Shown here piece after piece: positions 46,282-57,900 of a stretch of DNA of 64,000 bases (position 1 is the first letter of the stretch; the number at the start of each line of letters is the position of its first letter). Source of the stretch: Ambrosia x helenae (Eukaryota; Streptophyta; Magnoliopsida; Asterales; Asteraceae). Location: NCBI GenBank assembly GCA_030844895.1, contig CM061228.1:135451068-135515067 (forward strand), read 5' to 3'. The position numbers and the translations under genes are program-made. Below the pieces are notes generated by a model. It did no database searches. It had not been told where the DNA came from and saw only the letters and a program-made list of their open reading frames with translations.

Positions 46282-47359
46282 GACCATTAGGTGTGGAGAG
46301 GAGAGGCATCTTGATGATGGGCCGCCACGTAGGAGTGGGAGGAGAGGCATCTTGATGATGGGCCTCCAAGGGGGTGGTGTGCACCATGATGACGAGCCTC
46401 CTCATTGGTCAGAATTATTAAAAATAATTAAAAAATCAATTAAAAACAATAAAATGGCCCGGCATCAACGGCAAGAGGACGCCGCCATTGCCGTTGCCGG
46501 CCCTAAGGGGGTGGTGTAGCTCGGGGCGGCATAGGCTTGCCTCCCCTATGTCGTGCCCCATACCCATCAGTCTAAAAAAAATTGTTTGTTTATGTCAAAT
46601 GTTAGCTTTCATAGTAACTTCTTTTTTTTTTTTCATCTTTATTCAGTGCTATCCATTATCTTTTAGAATATGTGATATGGTTGAGGCAAGGCTTAGGAAT
46701 CATTGTCGTCACGTCAGCAAATAGTGGGTCATCCCTGGATTTAGACAACTTGAGGACTACCAAAGAGTGTTGGGGTAGTCTTCTTTAGATAGTCCTTCAC
46801 TCCTATTGGCAACCATTTATTTTTTATTTTATAATTTTTAAATAAGTAAATAATTAAAATAAATAACATAAAAAGTCACATAATATTAAAAAAAAGTTAC
46901 AATAAAGTAGACATTAAAAAAACACCGAAACCTAAAATTAAAAAAAAAAAAAAAAAAAGTTGCCGACACCGAATGTTAAAAAACGAAACCTGCAAATTAA
47001 AAAAAAACGATACCTTAAAAAACACCTAGACATTAAATAAAAACATAAACATCGACATTATAAAAAGCATCAATTGATGGATTTTATAAAAACAGGGTAA
47101 AGTTTAGAGAAGAAATGAAGATAGTTTGTAACAATTGTTTGGAAAATGGGTGGGTTTTTATAGTGGGATAAATGATAATTTTTTTTTTACATAAGTTATA
47201 TTTTAAATAGGAGGGACCCACCACATTCAAACAAACCAATCAACAGAGCCGGCCACAACATCCGGAATTAGCCGTTCTTACGCGTGAGGAGCGGCTAGGG
47301 CGGTGTTAGCCAGCCCTAGACGTTGTCGACGAGCCTTGGCCACCCCATACCAAATAGTC
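46282..47359. mobile_element. PIF/Harbinger-like element, composite
   Basis: Inverted ends GACCATTAGGTGTGG (left) and GACTATTTGGTATGG (right, inverted) are followed by GGGG-rich sequence. The left flank is TAA and the right flank is TTA, so the target duplication is not direct. A further end-like block (GGACTACCAAAGAGTGTTGG, about 46750) suggests a nested relative. Small frames inside are GC-patch artefacts. Confidence 0.5.
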
Positions 47360-47403
47360 TTAGAGAACTAAATACAATTTAGTATATTTACTACTTATAC
47401 TAA

Positions 47404-47550
47404 GACTAAGCGGAGTGGAGGGCGGGAGAGGGGCGGGAAGGGGGGGAACACCACCGCAAGGTGGCGTGGAAGCTGGCGTGGGGCTGGGGGGGGGGGGGGC
47501 TTCACCGGCGTGGGGCTTGGGGTGGGGGTGAGGTGGCAGCGATCTATTGG

Positions 47551-47581
<31 letters not shown>

Positions 47582-47722
47582 AACTTTAACACAATATAAT
47601 ATTATTTCCTTCCCCCCTCTTCCCCCCTTCCACTCCCCACAATTATTTTCCCCCCCACAAGGGTCCCACAAGTGCCACATGGCGCTTCATCCCCCTCTTT
47701 CCCGCCCCCACTCCTTATAGTC
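47404..47722. mobile_element. PIF/Harbinger MITE, G/C-homopolymer rich
   Basis: Ends GACTAAGCGGAGTGGAGG and (inverted) GACTATAAGGAGTGGGGG, with TAA target duplications at 47401-47403 and 47723-47725. 319 bp, with a G-run near 47486-47500 and a T-run near 47557-47581. Interior GGTGGCGTGGAAGCTGGCG resembles sequence at about 5220-5260. Confidence 0.82.
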
Positions 47723-47811
47723 TAAACATTTAAAACTTGCTACACCCACTACTATTTTGCAAACATACACAAAGTGCTTTATCTTTTGAAATTAAAAACA
47801 AAAGATATGCA

Positions 47812-48010
47812 GGCGGTATAACCGATAAAATCCGAAGTTTAATCTTGTGTTAGTACCGGTATAGCGGTATAAAGTGGTATACCGGAATTTTACCGCCGGT
47901 CTAAGTCCTTTACCATTTTCTCAAATTACCAGACTGATTCGTGCGGCCAAGTCGCTAGTAGGTGGCATAACCGGTTCAACTTGTCGGTACAAACCGATTT
48001 TTAAAACATT
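47812..48010. mobile_element. Possible hAT-like element, CCGGTATA type
   Basis: GCGGTATAACCGATAAAATCC at the left and CGGTACAAACCGATTTTTAA at the right are roughly inverted, with GGTATAGCGGTATA and ACCGGAATTTTACCG between. It resembles the low-complexity hAT-like set, but no 8-bp duplication is visible. Confidence 0.4.
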
Positions 48011-48451
48011 GATTATACCTACTACTGAAAAATACTTATAGTTTATGATATTTCATCAAATCAATTTCCTAATAAAATAAGTCATGGTCTACTTCACGGG
48101 GTGGAGCAATAATTATGGAGTTAAAAATGGAATGTTTGACCAGCATTTTTTAAATTATTTTCCACTTAGTTTTCATCTCTTTCCCACAATTTGAACGCAA
48201 TCATCGTCCTATCTGATTGATAGATACATCATATTTGTTTCTTCTTGACGATATCCTAAATAAATAGTCGTTCAGAACTACGTTTTTAATGTGTTTTGGT
48301 ATATATCTTAATCAAAACAACGGTTTACAAAAGTTAAACTATAGTTTTCATGTGACATCACGTTTAAACAAAATTATTTATTATTTTATTTTTTTGTTGA
48401 GAATTACTAAGTAATCAAAATTTCAATCGCTAAAGAAAACAGAAAAAGTTA

Positions 48452-48697
48452 GGTAGCATTTGTTTCACATGAATGAAATGAAATTTAGATGGAATTGGAA
48501 TGTGCCTCCTTATGTTGTTCGTTACAACAAAAGAAGAAATTTTAATTGAACAACATATGGAACGAAATCCAAATTTCAATTCCATCGAGATTTCATTCTA
48601 TTTTATGAAACGAACACATCAAAATTCCAAATCAAATGATGGTTCTCGCGCGAATTCCAATTCCAATTCCTTTGCAATCCATGAAACGAACGCTAGG
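48452..48697. mobile_element. PIF/Harbinger (Tourist-like) MITE
   Basis: 246 bp with ends GGTAGCATTTGTTTCA and (inverted) CCTAGCGTTCGTTTCA and TTA target duplications (48449-48451 and 48698-48700). The interior is a palindrome-rich GGAATTGGAATT / AATTCCAATTCC sequence. Confidence 0.8.
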
Positions 48698-48700
48698 TTA

Positions 48701-49485
48701 ATAATGTATTCAAATTATTCATTTAAGACTTTTGATGATAAAAGCAAAGTGATTAATATTATTTGATAGTAATGATAATTACTAATGAAGATGGTGTTGA
48801 AGGTAATTAAGAGATACAACATGGAGCTTCAGCTGCTTTGTTAACCCTCGACCTCTCTCCATCGATGTTATTGTTGCCATGGACGGTCGTGTCGACGAGA
48901 TTATGCAACATTCGGCTTGTACACACAACTTCTCATCGTCGCTTCGTTTTGCATATAGTTCTTCAAATCGGCTCCATTCATGGACTTCGCTTTTGAGAAG
49001 AGATCAACTAAAATTGCCTCCTTCAAAAATGTGTAAAGTTAAATAGTTTTAATTAAAATGAAACGGGTCAAAAGATAACCAAAATAAATTCAAAATGCAT
49101 ACAAAAAAAGTTACAATTAAAAAGGAATACACAAAAAAAATTGGGTTGTTTATTCATGGCTCAGTCTATTTTGACTCACTAAAAGATACATGTTTTGACC
49201 CGTTATCCAACCCATCCAATATGCGATAACTTTGTCATGCTACTTTTAATCATGTTTCTGCTTCCACCAAGTCTCCTCTTTAGAGACATTAGTTTGTCAA
49301 CCTTCAAAAATAAATGTACATGTCTGCATAAACCATCACAAAATAGAGCCTCTGGTTATTTCATGGAACAGATGGAACTATATTTCAAGTCAAATATCAT
49401 TTTAACTTATGCCAAAAAAACTATATATAAATTTAGGTATGATATATTTACCTCAATACCAACATAGATTCTATAGATGGCCACT
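48701..49485. other. 3' flank of the AAE14-type gene
   Basis: The AAE14-type 3' UTR should lie just below 49486. The rest is AT-rich. A patch at 48830-48990 (TCGACCTCTCTCCATCGATG) looks like decayed coding or transposon sequence, but I cannot assign it. Confidence 0.4.
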
Positions 49486-49630
49486 TTATAGACTGCTTGA
49501 GATTGAGATTGATTTCAAGTGAAGCATCACTTCACTTTTGAGTTGATCTCTTCTCAATTTCCCACTTGTTGTCAATGGGAATTTCTTACTCCATCTTATA
49601 AACCTTCTAGGAACCTTGAACCTGTAATTG

Positions 49631-49670
<40 letters not shown>

Positions 49671-52600
49671 TGAAGTTAAATCTAAGACGTGACTACTATG
49701 AACACGTCGATTTGGGCTGTGTTTTATCTCTAATGGTTCAAAGTTTTCGGGATAACCCAACCCAATCCGTTAAGGCCATACAAAAAAAAAAAAAAAAAAC
49801 TCATTCTGACTTGTACCCGTTACCTAACCTACCCAACCCGAACAATCTTTGACATAATAGTATAATAATACTTACCCGGTCAAATTATTTGTTCTACAAA
49901 ATTGCTGGAGAGTTTCACTAGAAATGGTTTGTTCTTTCTCGATACCTAAGGGGTCTGAACTTGAACCTGAACCTGTCCATGTCCAGTTGTGGTTCAGTTG
50001 GATGCAAGCAACCACCATTTCCGTCAGGCGATTATCTGGAAGCCCAATGACTGCAATTGCAGAAATCCCAGGATGTCTTAATATCACAGCCTCTACCTAC
50101 AGCAAACTCAAGATCTACATATTAAGACCTGGTAATATTAAACTTACTATTTATCTAAAACAATGGTTACACTCTGATTATGCCAAACTGAATACCGTTA
50201 CATTTAAAAAATGTTAAGTTTTACTAATTAAATCAGCATTCTTAATTTGGTGACGTTTACCTCTTCAGGATAAATATTTTCTCCTCCACTTTTGATACGC
50301 CCTTTCATGCGCCCAATGAGCCATAAATTACCATGATCGTCTATCCGCCCTATATCACCAGTTTCATGCCAGCCTTCATTGCCATGGTTTTCTTCCGTGT
50401 GCATTTGACCCCAATATCCGATCATTAGGTGAGCCCCCCTTGTTAATATCTGTCCAACATGAGTTGAATCCTTGGTTCCGATCTTTAACTCCACATGTGG
50501 CGCAGGCTTTCCAACACAAACACCCTCTTGTAGATTTTCCACAACTAACTTCTCTTCAACAGTAGTTCGCTTTGTAGGATCTTTAAGGGTCATAAAAGTT
50601 AGAGACGAACAACCCTCCGTCATACCTTTCAATACAAACGAAAAATAAAGATAAAATAAAGGAGTGGACTTTATAAAGAAACAGAAATATAAACCAACCA
50701 TAAGCTGTGAAAAGTCCAGCATTAGGGAAAATGTCAGTTGCATCTTTAATTTGGTTGGATGAAAGACTGCCACCGCCATTTAGAATCTTCTTAACCATAG
50801 GTAACTCTTTTCGTGTATATTTAGTCCTGAAAATCTGATAGAAGATTAATATAATCCTTTTGACTATAGTTAACATGTATTCATGAAAAATACCTGATTA
50901 GGGAGACCATATCAGACATAATTGTGGGAACTGTTATGAAAGAAGTCACATGATACTCTTCAATAGCTTCAAGAGCCATCTTAGCTTCAAATTTGGGCAT
51001 CAAGACATGACATCCTGCCACCATTAACATGGTTAAAGCCGACGACAGTCCACCTACGTGGCCTAACGGAGCAGTATGCAAATACACCTGTGCATATTTA
51101 AACATCAGAGTTATTTCCACAATTTATATAAAGTAATATTTTGCACATGAAGTTGAAGGGTACATATGTGAAGTTGTACATCATCCTCGTTATAACCAAC
51201 AGTAGCGATTTTGGCCAGAGATTGTACGATCAAAGCTGAATGGCTTAACATGACACCTTTTGGCTTTCCAGTAGTCCCTAAAGGCAAAATACGTTTAAAT
51301 CGATGCATGTGAGACAGAAAGATAACCATTGCCCAAAACTTAGTACCTGAAGTGAAGCACACTACGGCTACTCCATCACCGTTTGAAGTATACTTGAACG
51401 AATGTGGCCTTGGAGAAGGCATTTTAAGCTTACTGGTAGTTAAAACTGTAAAAGGATAGCATCATATAAGTTATAACTATTTAAAGTTCTTATATATATA
51501 TATTCAAAATTCATACATTATCATCAAGTGACATACTGTTTTCTGTAGAGTTGTATCTATTATAGGTGTCCATAAGAACATGCCATCTTAGAGAAGGAAC
51601 AGAATGAGCATTGATAGTATATTCGTTATCGGTCACCAACATGACTGGTTTCACATCTTCCATTGCTAACAAAGCTTCCTCCAAGCTCTAACATGTAAAA
51701 TAGGTATTGATCATTTAGGTAAAATCATACAGAAAAGACTAAACATAAGAAACAAGTCATGAAATATGGTTAATCTTACTTACCCACCGGTAGTTAAGAG
51801 TTGCAGCTATTGCCCCAACATATGTGATGGCCAATAACCACTCCAAATACAGATCACTGAAACAATTATAATCATATAACCATTTACACAAGACTTGTTT
51901 AACACCTTATAAAAATAACTGCTTAAAATACAAAAATCAGTAATGCATCATTCATGATAATGTAAAGTTCAAAAACTGTAATATTCAAAGTTCTATGATC
52001 AACGTTGACTTTCAATCGAGCAGCATCATAGAGACGAACCAATCGGAAATCGGTTTTTTCCCAATCCCAAACCGGTTTTGACTTTGACTGGTTCTTAGTC
52101 AAACTGGTTTCGGTTTGAAACCGTTCAGTTCCGCCCTAGTTTGATCAGTTTAAAAGGCTGGTTCCGCCCTGGTTAGTAAACCGATTCTTTTAAAATCATA
52201 TAAACTACGTAAAATTAAACTTTTATTAACTTTTATATTTTTTAAAACATAAAAGCTGAAAACCAACAAAGAAGAAAACATAATTTTATTTGCGTGTACG
52301 GCCAAAATCGTTTTTCTTTTTTTCCTAAGACGGTTTTGGTTTTTTTTTTTTTTTTTTTTCGTTCCACTCAGTTTTTAGCGGTACTGGTTTGGGATCGAAG
52401 TGGTTTGTGTACCGGTTTTAGCGCCGTTTTCTACCGGTTTTGGTTCGGGTCGGTTTGCCGTTTCGGTTCGGCATCAAGTGCACATTAACCTCAATCTAAT
52501 TAGTTGCAAAAACAAAAACAGAGTAATTATTATTGCTACTAAAAATAAATTAAAAAAATCATGATAACGTAAAATTAAAAAAACCATAATGGTCAAAGTC

Positions 52601-52916
52601 TTATTATCAACGTTGACTACTTATCAAGCACACAATAATATATAGTATCAATCTAATTATTAGTTTCAAAAAAAAAAAAAAAAAAAAAGAGTAGTTAGAT
52701 TATAATAAGGAACCTGTTAAAGGCAGAGATAGCAACAACATCACCGGATTTTATACCAATATTAATAAGTCCAGAAGCCAGATCAACAACTCCGTCAACA
52801 AACTGTTTTCCGGTCTTGACTCTGCTGCCGGAGATAGTGACCGGAGAATGACGTCGGAAAGTTGACAGCCGGGTCAAGCAGAGGCAAATATGGGGGTCCG
52901 AATAGGATCCGGGCAT
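49486..52916 (-). CDS. AAE14: o-Succinylbenzoyl-CoA ligase (AAE14/MenE type)
   Basis: Ten exons, 555 aa: 52916-52714, 51856-51784, 51687-51537, 51445-51347, 51277-51180, 51087-50894, 50826-50699, 50625-50261, 50096-49876, 49621-49486, all GT-AG and in phase. An adenylate-forming enzyme that activates o-succinylbenzoate with CoA in phylloquinone (vitamin K1) synthesis. ATG at 52916 gives MPGSYSDPHICLCLTRL, as in Arabidopsis AAE14. Motifs: AMP-binding P-loop CFTSGTTGKPKGVMLS (about 172-187), LLGH-like APLGHVGGLSSA, KILNGGGSLSS, YGMTEGCSSLTF (about 314), and GWHETGDIGRIDDHGNLWLI with RIKSGGENIYPEE (about 399-437). It ends KSISISSSL; SSL is a minor PTS1, also seen in Arabidopsis AAE14. Intron 1 carries a hAT-like element. 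Confidence 0.95.
52029..52468. mobile_element. hAT-like MITE, CCGAAACCGG type, in AAE14 intron 1
   Basis: The left end TAGAGACGAACCAATCGG is clear; the right terminal repeat is eroded (ends GTTTCGGTT). The flanking octamers CAGCATCA (52021-52028) and CGGCATCA (52469-52476) match at 7 of 8. The AT-rich core (TAAAAGTTAATAAAAGTTTAA when inverted) matches the core of the element at 5466-5983, so the two are one family in opposite orientations. Confidence 0.72.
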
Positions 52917-53093
52917 TATTGTTTTGGAATGGATGGGTTGTGTTAGCGCCAAATGGATTTGATGAGGGATTATGGATAGGATACCGTTATCATTTTATCA
53001 ACGACGTTATCACCAAATATTATTATTATATATTTTTGTTTTTTTCGTAAAGATTCTCTTATCTAAAAAGTATTTTAAATAATGGGGGATAAG

Positions 53094-53530
53094 TAAGGGT
53101 GTAAATGACACGTAGCGGCTCGGGATCGACTCGGGATCGGCTCGGTAAAAAGCTCGAACGAGCCGAGCCTTAACGAGCTCGAGCCCGAGCCCGAGCCTGA
53201 AATATGGCTCGTTTAGTTATCGAGCCCGAGCTAGAGCCCGAACCCGAGCCCGAGCCTAAGTTATAGCCTTAACAATTGGGCTCGCGAGCCTAAGTTATAG
53301 CCGAGCTTTTGCGAGCTCGAGCCGAGCTTTTGAGCTCGTTTGAGATTCTCAAATCACCTCAAGCCGAGCCGAGCCGAGCTCGAGCTTTGGATTTTACTAG
53401 CGAGCCGAGCTCGAGCTTAAGATTGTAGGCTCGAACCGAGCCGAGCTCGAGCTCGAGCTTCACAAAACCTTAACGAGCCCGAGCCGAGCCCAGTCAGTCT
53501 CGGGCTCGGCTCGACTCGTTTACACCCCTA
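53094..53530. mobile_element. hAT-like MITE, CGAGCCGAGCTCGAGC type
   Basis: 437 bp with ends TAAGGGTGTAAATGA and (inverted) TAGGGGTGTAAACGA and a perfect 8-bp target duplication GGGATAAG (53086-53093 and 53531-53538). Nearly the whole body is made of GAGCC, GAGCTCGAGC and CGAGCCCGAG words. It lies about 170 bp upstream of the AAE14 start codon. Confidence 0.9.
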
Positions 53531-53538
53531 GGGATAAG

Positions 53539-54132
53539 ATTTCCTCTGAATGGGTGTAGCATATGGCTATTAATTAAGTTCGAATTCTTACCCATATACC
53601 CGTGTCCTTCTTGCCTAAGCTCAAACCGTCACGGAGAATTTTTTTTGTGGTGTGCATGGATCAAACCTGTGACATACTCCTATGATGGGAACCCCTAAAG
53701 GAAAACTCATCCTACAACAAACCAGCTGGGCTGAAAATCACTGGCATTGGCCATTGAAATTAGAGAAGCAATTTGTATCTTGGTGAATATATGTTTTTAA
53801 GTCATTTATTCAAATGTTTAATAAGAAAATTATCTTTAACTTATTTTTAATTTAATTCAACCATGATCTAAATTTTGGTCAAACAAACTACGTAAACAGT
53901 ACCACTTTTTTAAGGGTAGTTGACAATGTGCGATCATGTTTGGTTACGTGATCTTCTAATCACACCGCATATTTTCGGACAATAAAACAATACATTTTCA
54001 AACAATTATAATAAAAAAAATCTGAAAGAACGAGAGCTTGGTGAATTAATAAACTTTCACGCTTTATAATCCCAATTGAATAAGTTGTTATTAAAATCTT
54101 CAATATACACATTGTATGAATTTGTTCGAAAA
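53539..54132. other. Intergenic, no gene seen
   Basis: A patch at 53600-53720 (CCCGTGTCCTTCTTGCC, GATCAAACCTGTGACATACTC) resembles a decayed minus-strand SINE. The remainder is AT-rich. Confidence 0.4.
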
Positions 54133-54161
54133 CCCGTCCCAGCGGACGGGTATAATACTAG
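54133..54161 (+). mobile_element. Helitron 3' terminus
   Basis: The perfect 7-bp hairpin CCCGTCC-CAGC-GGACGGG is followed by TATAATA and CTAG, then T. This is the canonical Helitron end; the 5' end was not located, so the element's length is unknown. Confidence 0.6.
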
Positions 54162-54908
54162 TTGGTGTGTGTTTAAAATATTTTATTTTTTAGCCGTCAA
54201 TGCTTAAGATTGTAGTTTTAAGGCTACACGGGACGGTTCATAATAACCGTGACTATTGCGACCACGCCCCGCTTAAAATGTGATAACCGTGACCATTGCG
54301 ATCACGACCAACATCTCTAGTGGTGGACAAGACAAACCACTAAAAGCTTCAAAAGCTTTTAATTAACTCTTTTTTATTTTTTATTTAATAATGACCCTAC
54401 ATGGTTACATGGTTTGCAAATTGCAAGCAAATGAGTCAATGACTCTATTTAATTAATAATAAATGGAAAATGACACATAATTTGACTCTTTTTATATAAA
54501 TTGACCCAAACTACCCAAGTCATGACCCCACCCATTATTAACCAATAAAATACACTGTACAAGTCCCTCAATGCATCCGTGACTATAAGGTACAAACCTC
54601 CAATACTCTACATAACTAATGCATACACACACACAGGATATTATTGAAATGGGCTTGGACTAAAACAAATAATCAATGATATGTACACTTTTCAGAATCC
54701 CATATGTAAATTTGTTTTATGAAAACCAACCCTTATTCTTTTTTCTTTAATAAATGGTAAAAGAAAAGAACCAAAGATTTTTTTCTAAACACAAAAGGTA
54801 AATTTTTCTACCACTTGTTGCTCATTTCTATAGTAAGAAAGCAAAAAGAGCTAAGACTAAAAAGTCAAAAGTCAGCCTTTCTTGCCTAAAAAAAAGTCAG
54901 CAGCGTCT

Positions 54909-57900
54909 CTAATCTCTATTATTTGCGTTGAATTTGCTGCTCCAGTACGCTAAACATCTATGCTCTGGATCGAGAGCCTCAATCGCCTGGAACAACGTCA
55001 TTTAACAACAATATTAGTGAAACAATATTACTTTTGCTATCGTATTTGAAAAGCTAAGTACTCATATAAAGCTTACAAAATATGGACAGAAAGTGTTTCG
55101 GGTCAACTTGATAAATATTACCTGTTACCCAACCCACTCAATTTCCGGCTTATAAAAAACCATATACCTGAACAATAGGGGGAGATGACAATCCAAACAT
55201 TTCAAGCCCATCGACGCTATGTAGAGGCTTTAAGGCCCGATCCGCCAGCTTTGAAATTTCTTGATTAAGCCTATGCAGCACCAGTTTCCAACACTTTTCT
55301 GCTGACACGTCGATAAAGCTCTCATCAGGAAGTTCTTCTAAGTAAACCTGAAATTTTAGTATAAAACAGAGATTTTAGTGAGTGGTAAATCATAAAATGA
55401 ATAAATAAGAACTAAAATATATATACTTAATGGTCCATACTTTAAATAAAGGACCAATGAGCCCAGCGTCATGAATTTCTTCTATGTAGCTGCTCATCAC
55501 CAAAGGGTTCAGAAAACTGTAATATTTCACTCGGCTTCGGTAACCTGTACATGCTCACGAGTCACAAACATGTAGTAACATATCAAACAATTACCTAACT
55601 GTAGAGGTGGCATTTCCGCCCCCATTCACTTGAAAAAAGTAGCATAAACTGGTCAGAAGGTCGTATAACACCTTCGAAACCATTCCACTCAAAACTTCCA
55701 ATCATTTTTAAAATAATATAACCCGACCCATGAAGTACATTACCCAACCCATGAATTTTGCCAATCTACCTAACTTTAATAAAAGAACGGGTTAAGAGGC
55801 CACAACACCTTTTGGGAATATCGCCTGCTTATTGCACCAAAGTTTTCCAAAAGCTACAGATCCAATGTTTAAAAGTTCAGCAGAAAATCCATTGAGATTT
55901 AAATCTTCGGAGCACTCGAGTCCCAGAGAAGGTTCTTCTTTAGGATGAACGGCTGTCTGTTGGTTTACACACACCTCAGAGATTTCTATTTGTTGATCAT
56001 GCGACAAACTGCAAGTTTCTTCTTTATTTTGCTCAAAAAGCGCCTTTTCTTGATCAAATTCAAGATTTCTTGTTGCCCAATTTTTAATAGCATCTGATTT
56101 TCCCTCCAGTGAATCAATCATCATGGTTAACTCATCAAATGTATACCGCAGATAGACAGAACGTTGGTCTGGATCACATGAACATAGAAGATTTACATGC
56201 TTTAGACATGAAAACTGATCAGGAGAACACTTGCAACTGGCTGCAAACATGTGTAGATCATAGAAACATAAAAAGCATTCTTTTTCATTTGTTGTATCAA
56301 AATCCTTTTCCATCTTTTGAAACTGAAAACCGGTTTCGAGATTCTCAACTCTCTTTAACTCCATCTCAACTCTTGCCTGTCATATTATGTAGAAACAAGA
56401 AAGTTTAGATAATACTAAAGTTCAATGTGTGTTTCAGATGCATAGAAACAGACATACAGGAATTGATGGCTATTCTACCTTAACTGCATTGGTGAGTATT
56501 CCGTTCTTCCCACAAACGCGTTTCCATCTTAAATTCTCTCGACTTTGTTTATTTGAAACCGAAAGCTCCCAAAGAGCCATGATAGCTTCCCGTGATGATG
56601 CTAGTAACAACTTGTCATGTGATATAGACGTCTTGCGTCGTTGCTGACTGTACAGCTCAACTGCAACTTGCCCATGTTGTAGCCAATCAACAGGCGCTAC
56701 ATTGACAGCCTCTGCACAATTGAAACCACAATTGAACCCTGCATGGTATGCCCTTGGAAAAGTAACAATAAATTCTCCAGAATGCTGCGAAGCACGATAA
56801 ACTGGCACTCCTTCAGATTTTAGAACAGTAGGGGACAGCTGAGTAACCTGTTAGAACACGCGCAACTTGTGTTAAAATAAACTAAATAAAATGAAAGTAA
56901 TGGCAGGATACATCTTTATTTATATATGACATCGTTCAGATGCGGTGAAAGTGATCATGCGCTATAGGTTTAACAGGTAAAAATGTAAAGGAAAAATAAC
57001 TTGATAGAAAACATGTCAGACGGGTCAAAAGTCATAGAAAGTGTATTTTTATTGCACAAAACCTTCGACGTTATTTTATTTAAAAGGTTACATTATAATT
57101 GAAATAATACAATTATTGTAATTTTATTAACAGCTTAATTATTACAACAAAGTTAGGGATTTTAAAAAAAAAAGTATTTTGGGTCAACCCAATTTGACCT
57201 AACCCATTTGACCACCCAAACCATCTTGTCTCCTTATTTTGCCACCAGAACACCATTAACACTTCAAAATTATGCACCAAATTCTAGTAGAAACAAAGAA
57301 TTTTTTGCTTACAAGTTGATGGAGTAAATCTGGTTGTTCCTTGAATAAATCAGGTAGATGTTTTCTCATTGCATCTTCCAATGCAGCAGCGTGGCTTCCC
57401 GGTACCCCATACCATATTTTTGGATCGCCCCAATGCATGTAGTTTACGGAATAAAGGTGATGATCTTCAACATGCTTTTTTAATACACCAATAAAAACAC
57501 AAGTCAGTAGTCACATCGAAAAAAATCATGTAATTTAAAGTTTTAGATACTTGTAACTTACCCAACAGAACGAAGAGAAGCACATGCCAACATATAACCA
57601 TGGCACTAAAACTCCCGAGATATCACACCCTTCAAAAGACAATACGGAGCCCGGCAGGCGTGGAAAATTATTTAAGTTCCACCCGGATTTTACATATTTA
57701 TTTAGTTCATTATCTTCAGCGGATATGGTTTTCGGGAAACCACTCTCGAATACACCTGTTTCCAAATCAGCTCCATAATACACCTCGACTTCATCTGTTG
57801 GCTGCTCGATTATCCTCCAATATTCACCCTCAATTTCATCAATCGTGGGTCCCGATCCCTTGTTTTCTTCATCCCCATCGTTCATCCCGAAATAATGCTC

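Noticed and set aside
46271..46724. Two short plus-strand frames
   Set aside because: They fall in a GC-rich PIF-like element and lack any family signature.
52917..52952. N-terminal extension of the AAE14-type protein upstream of the ATG
   Set aside because: It would need a TTG start; the ATG at 52916 aligns with the start recalled for Arabidopsis AAE14.
53094..53530. CRISPR-like or satellite appearance of regularly repeated GAGCC words
   Set aside because: Spacing is irregular, there are no unique spacers, and terminal inverted repeats with an 8-bp duplication identify a MITE.
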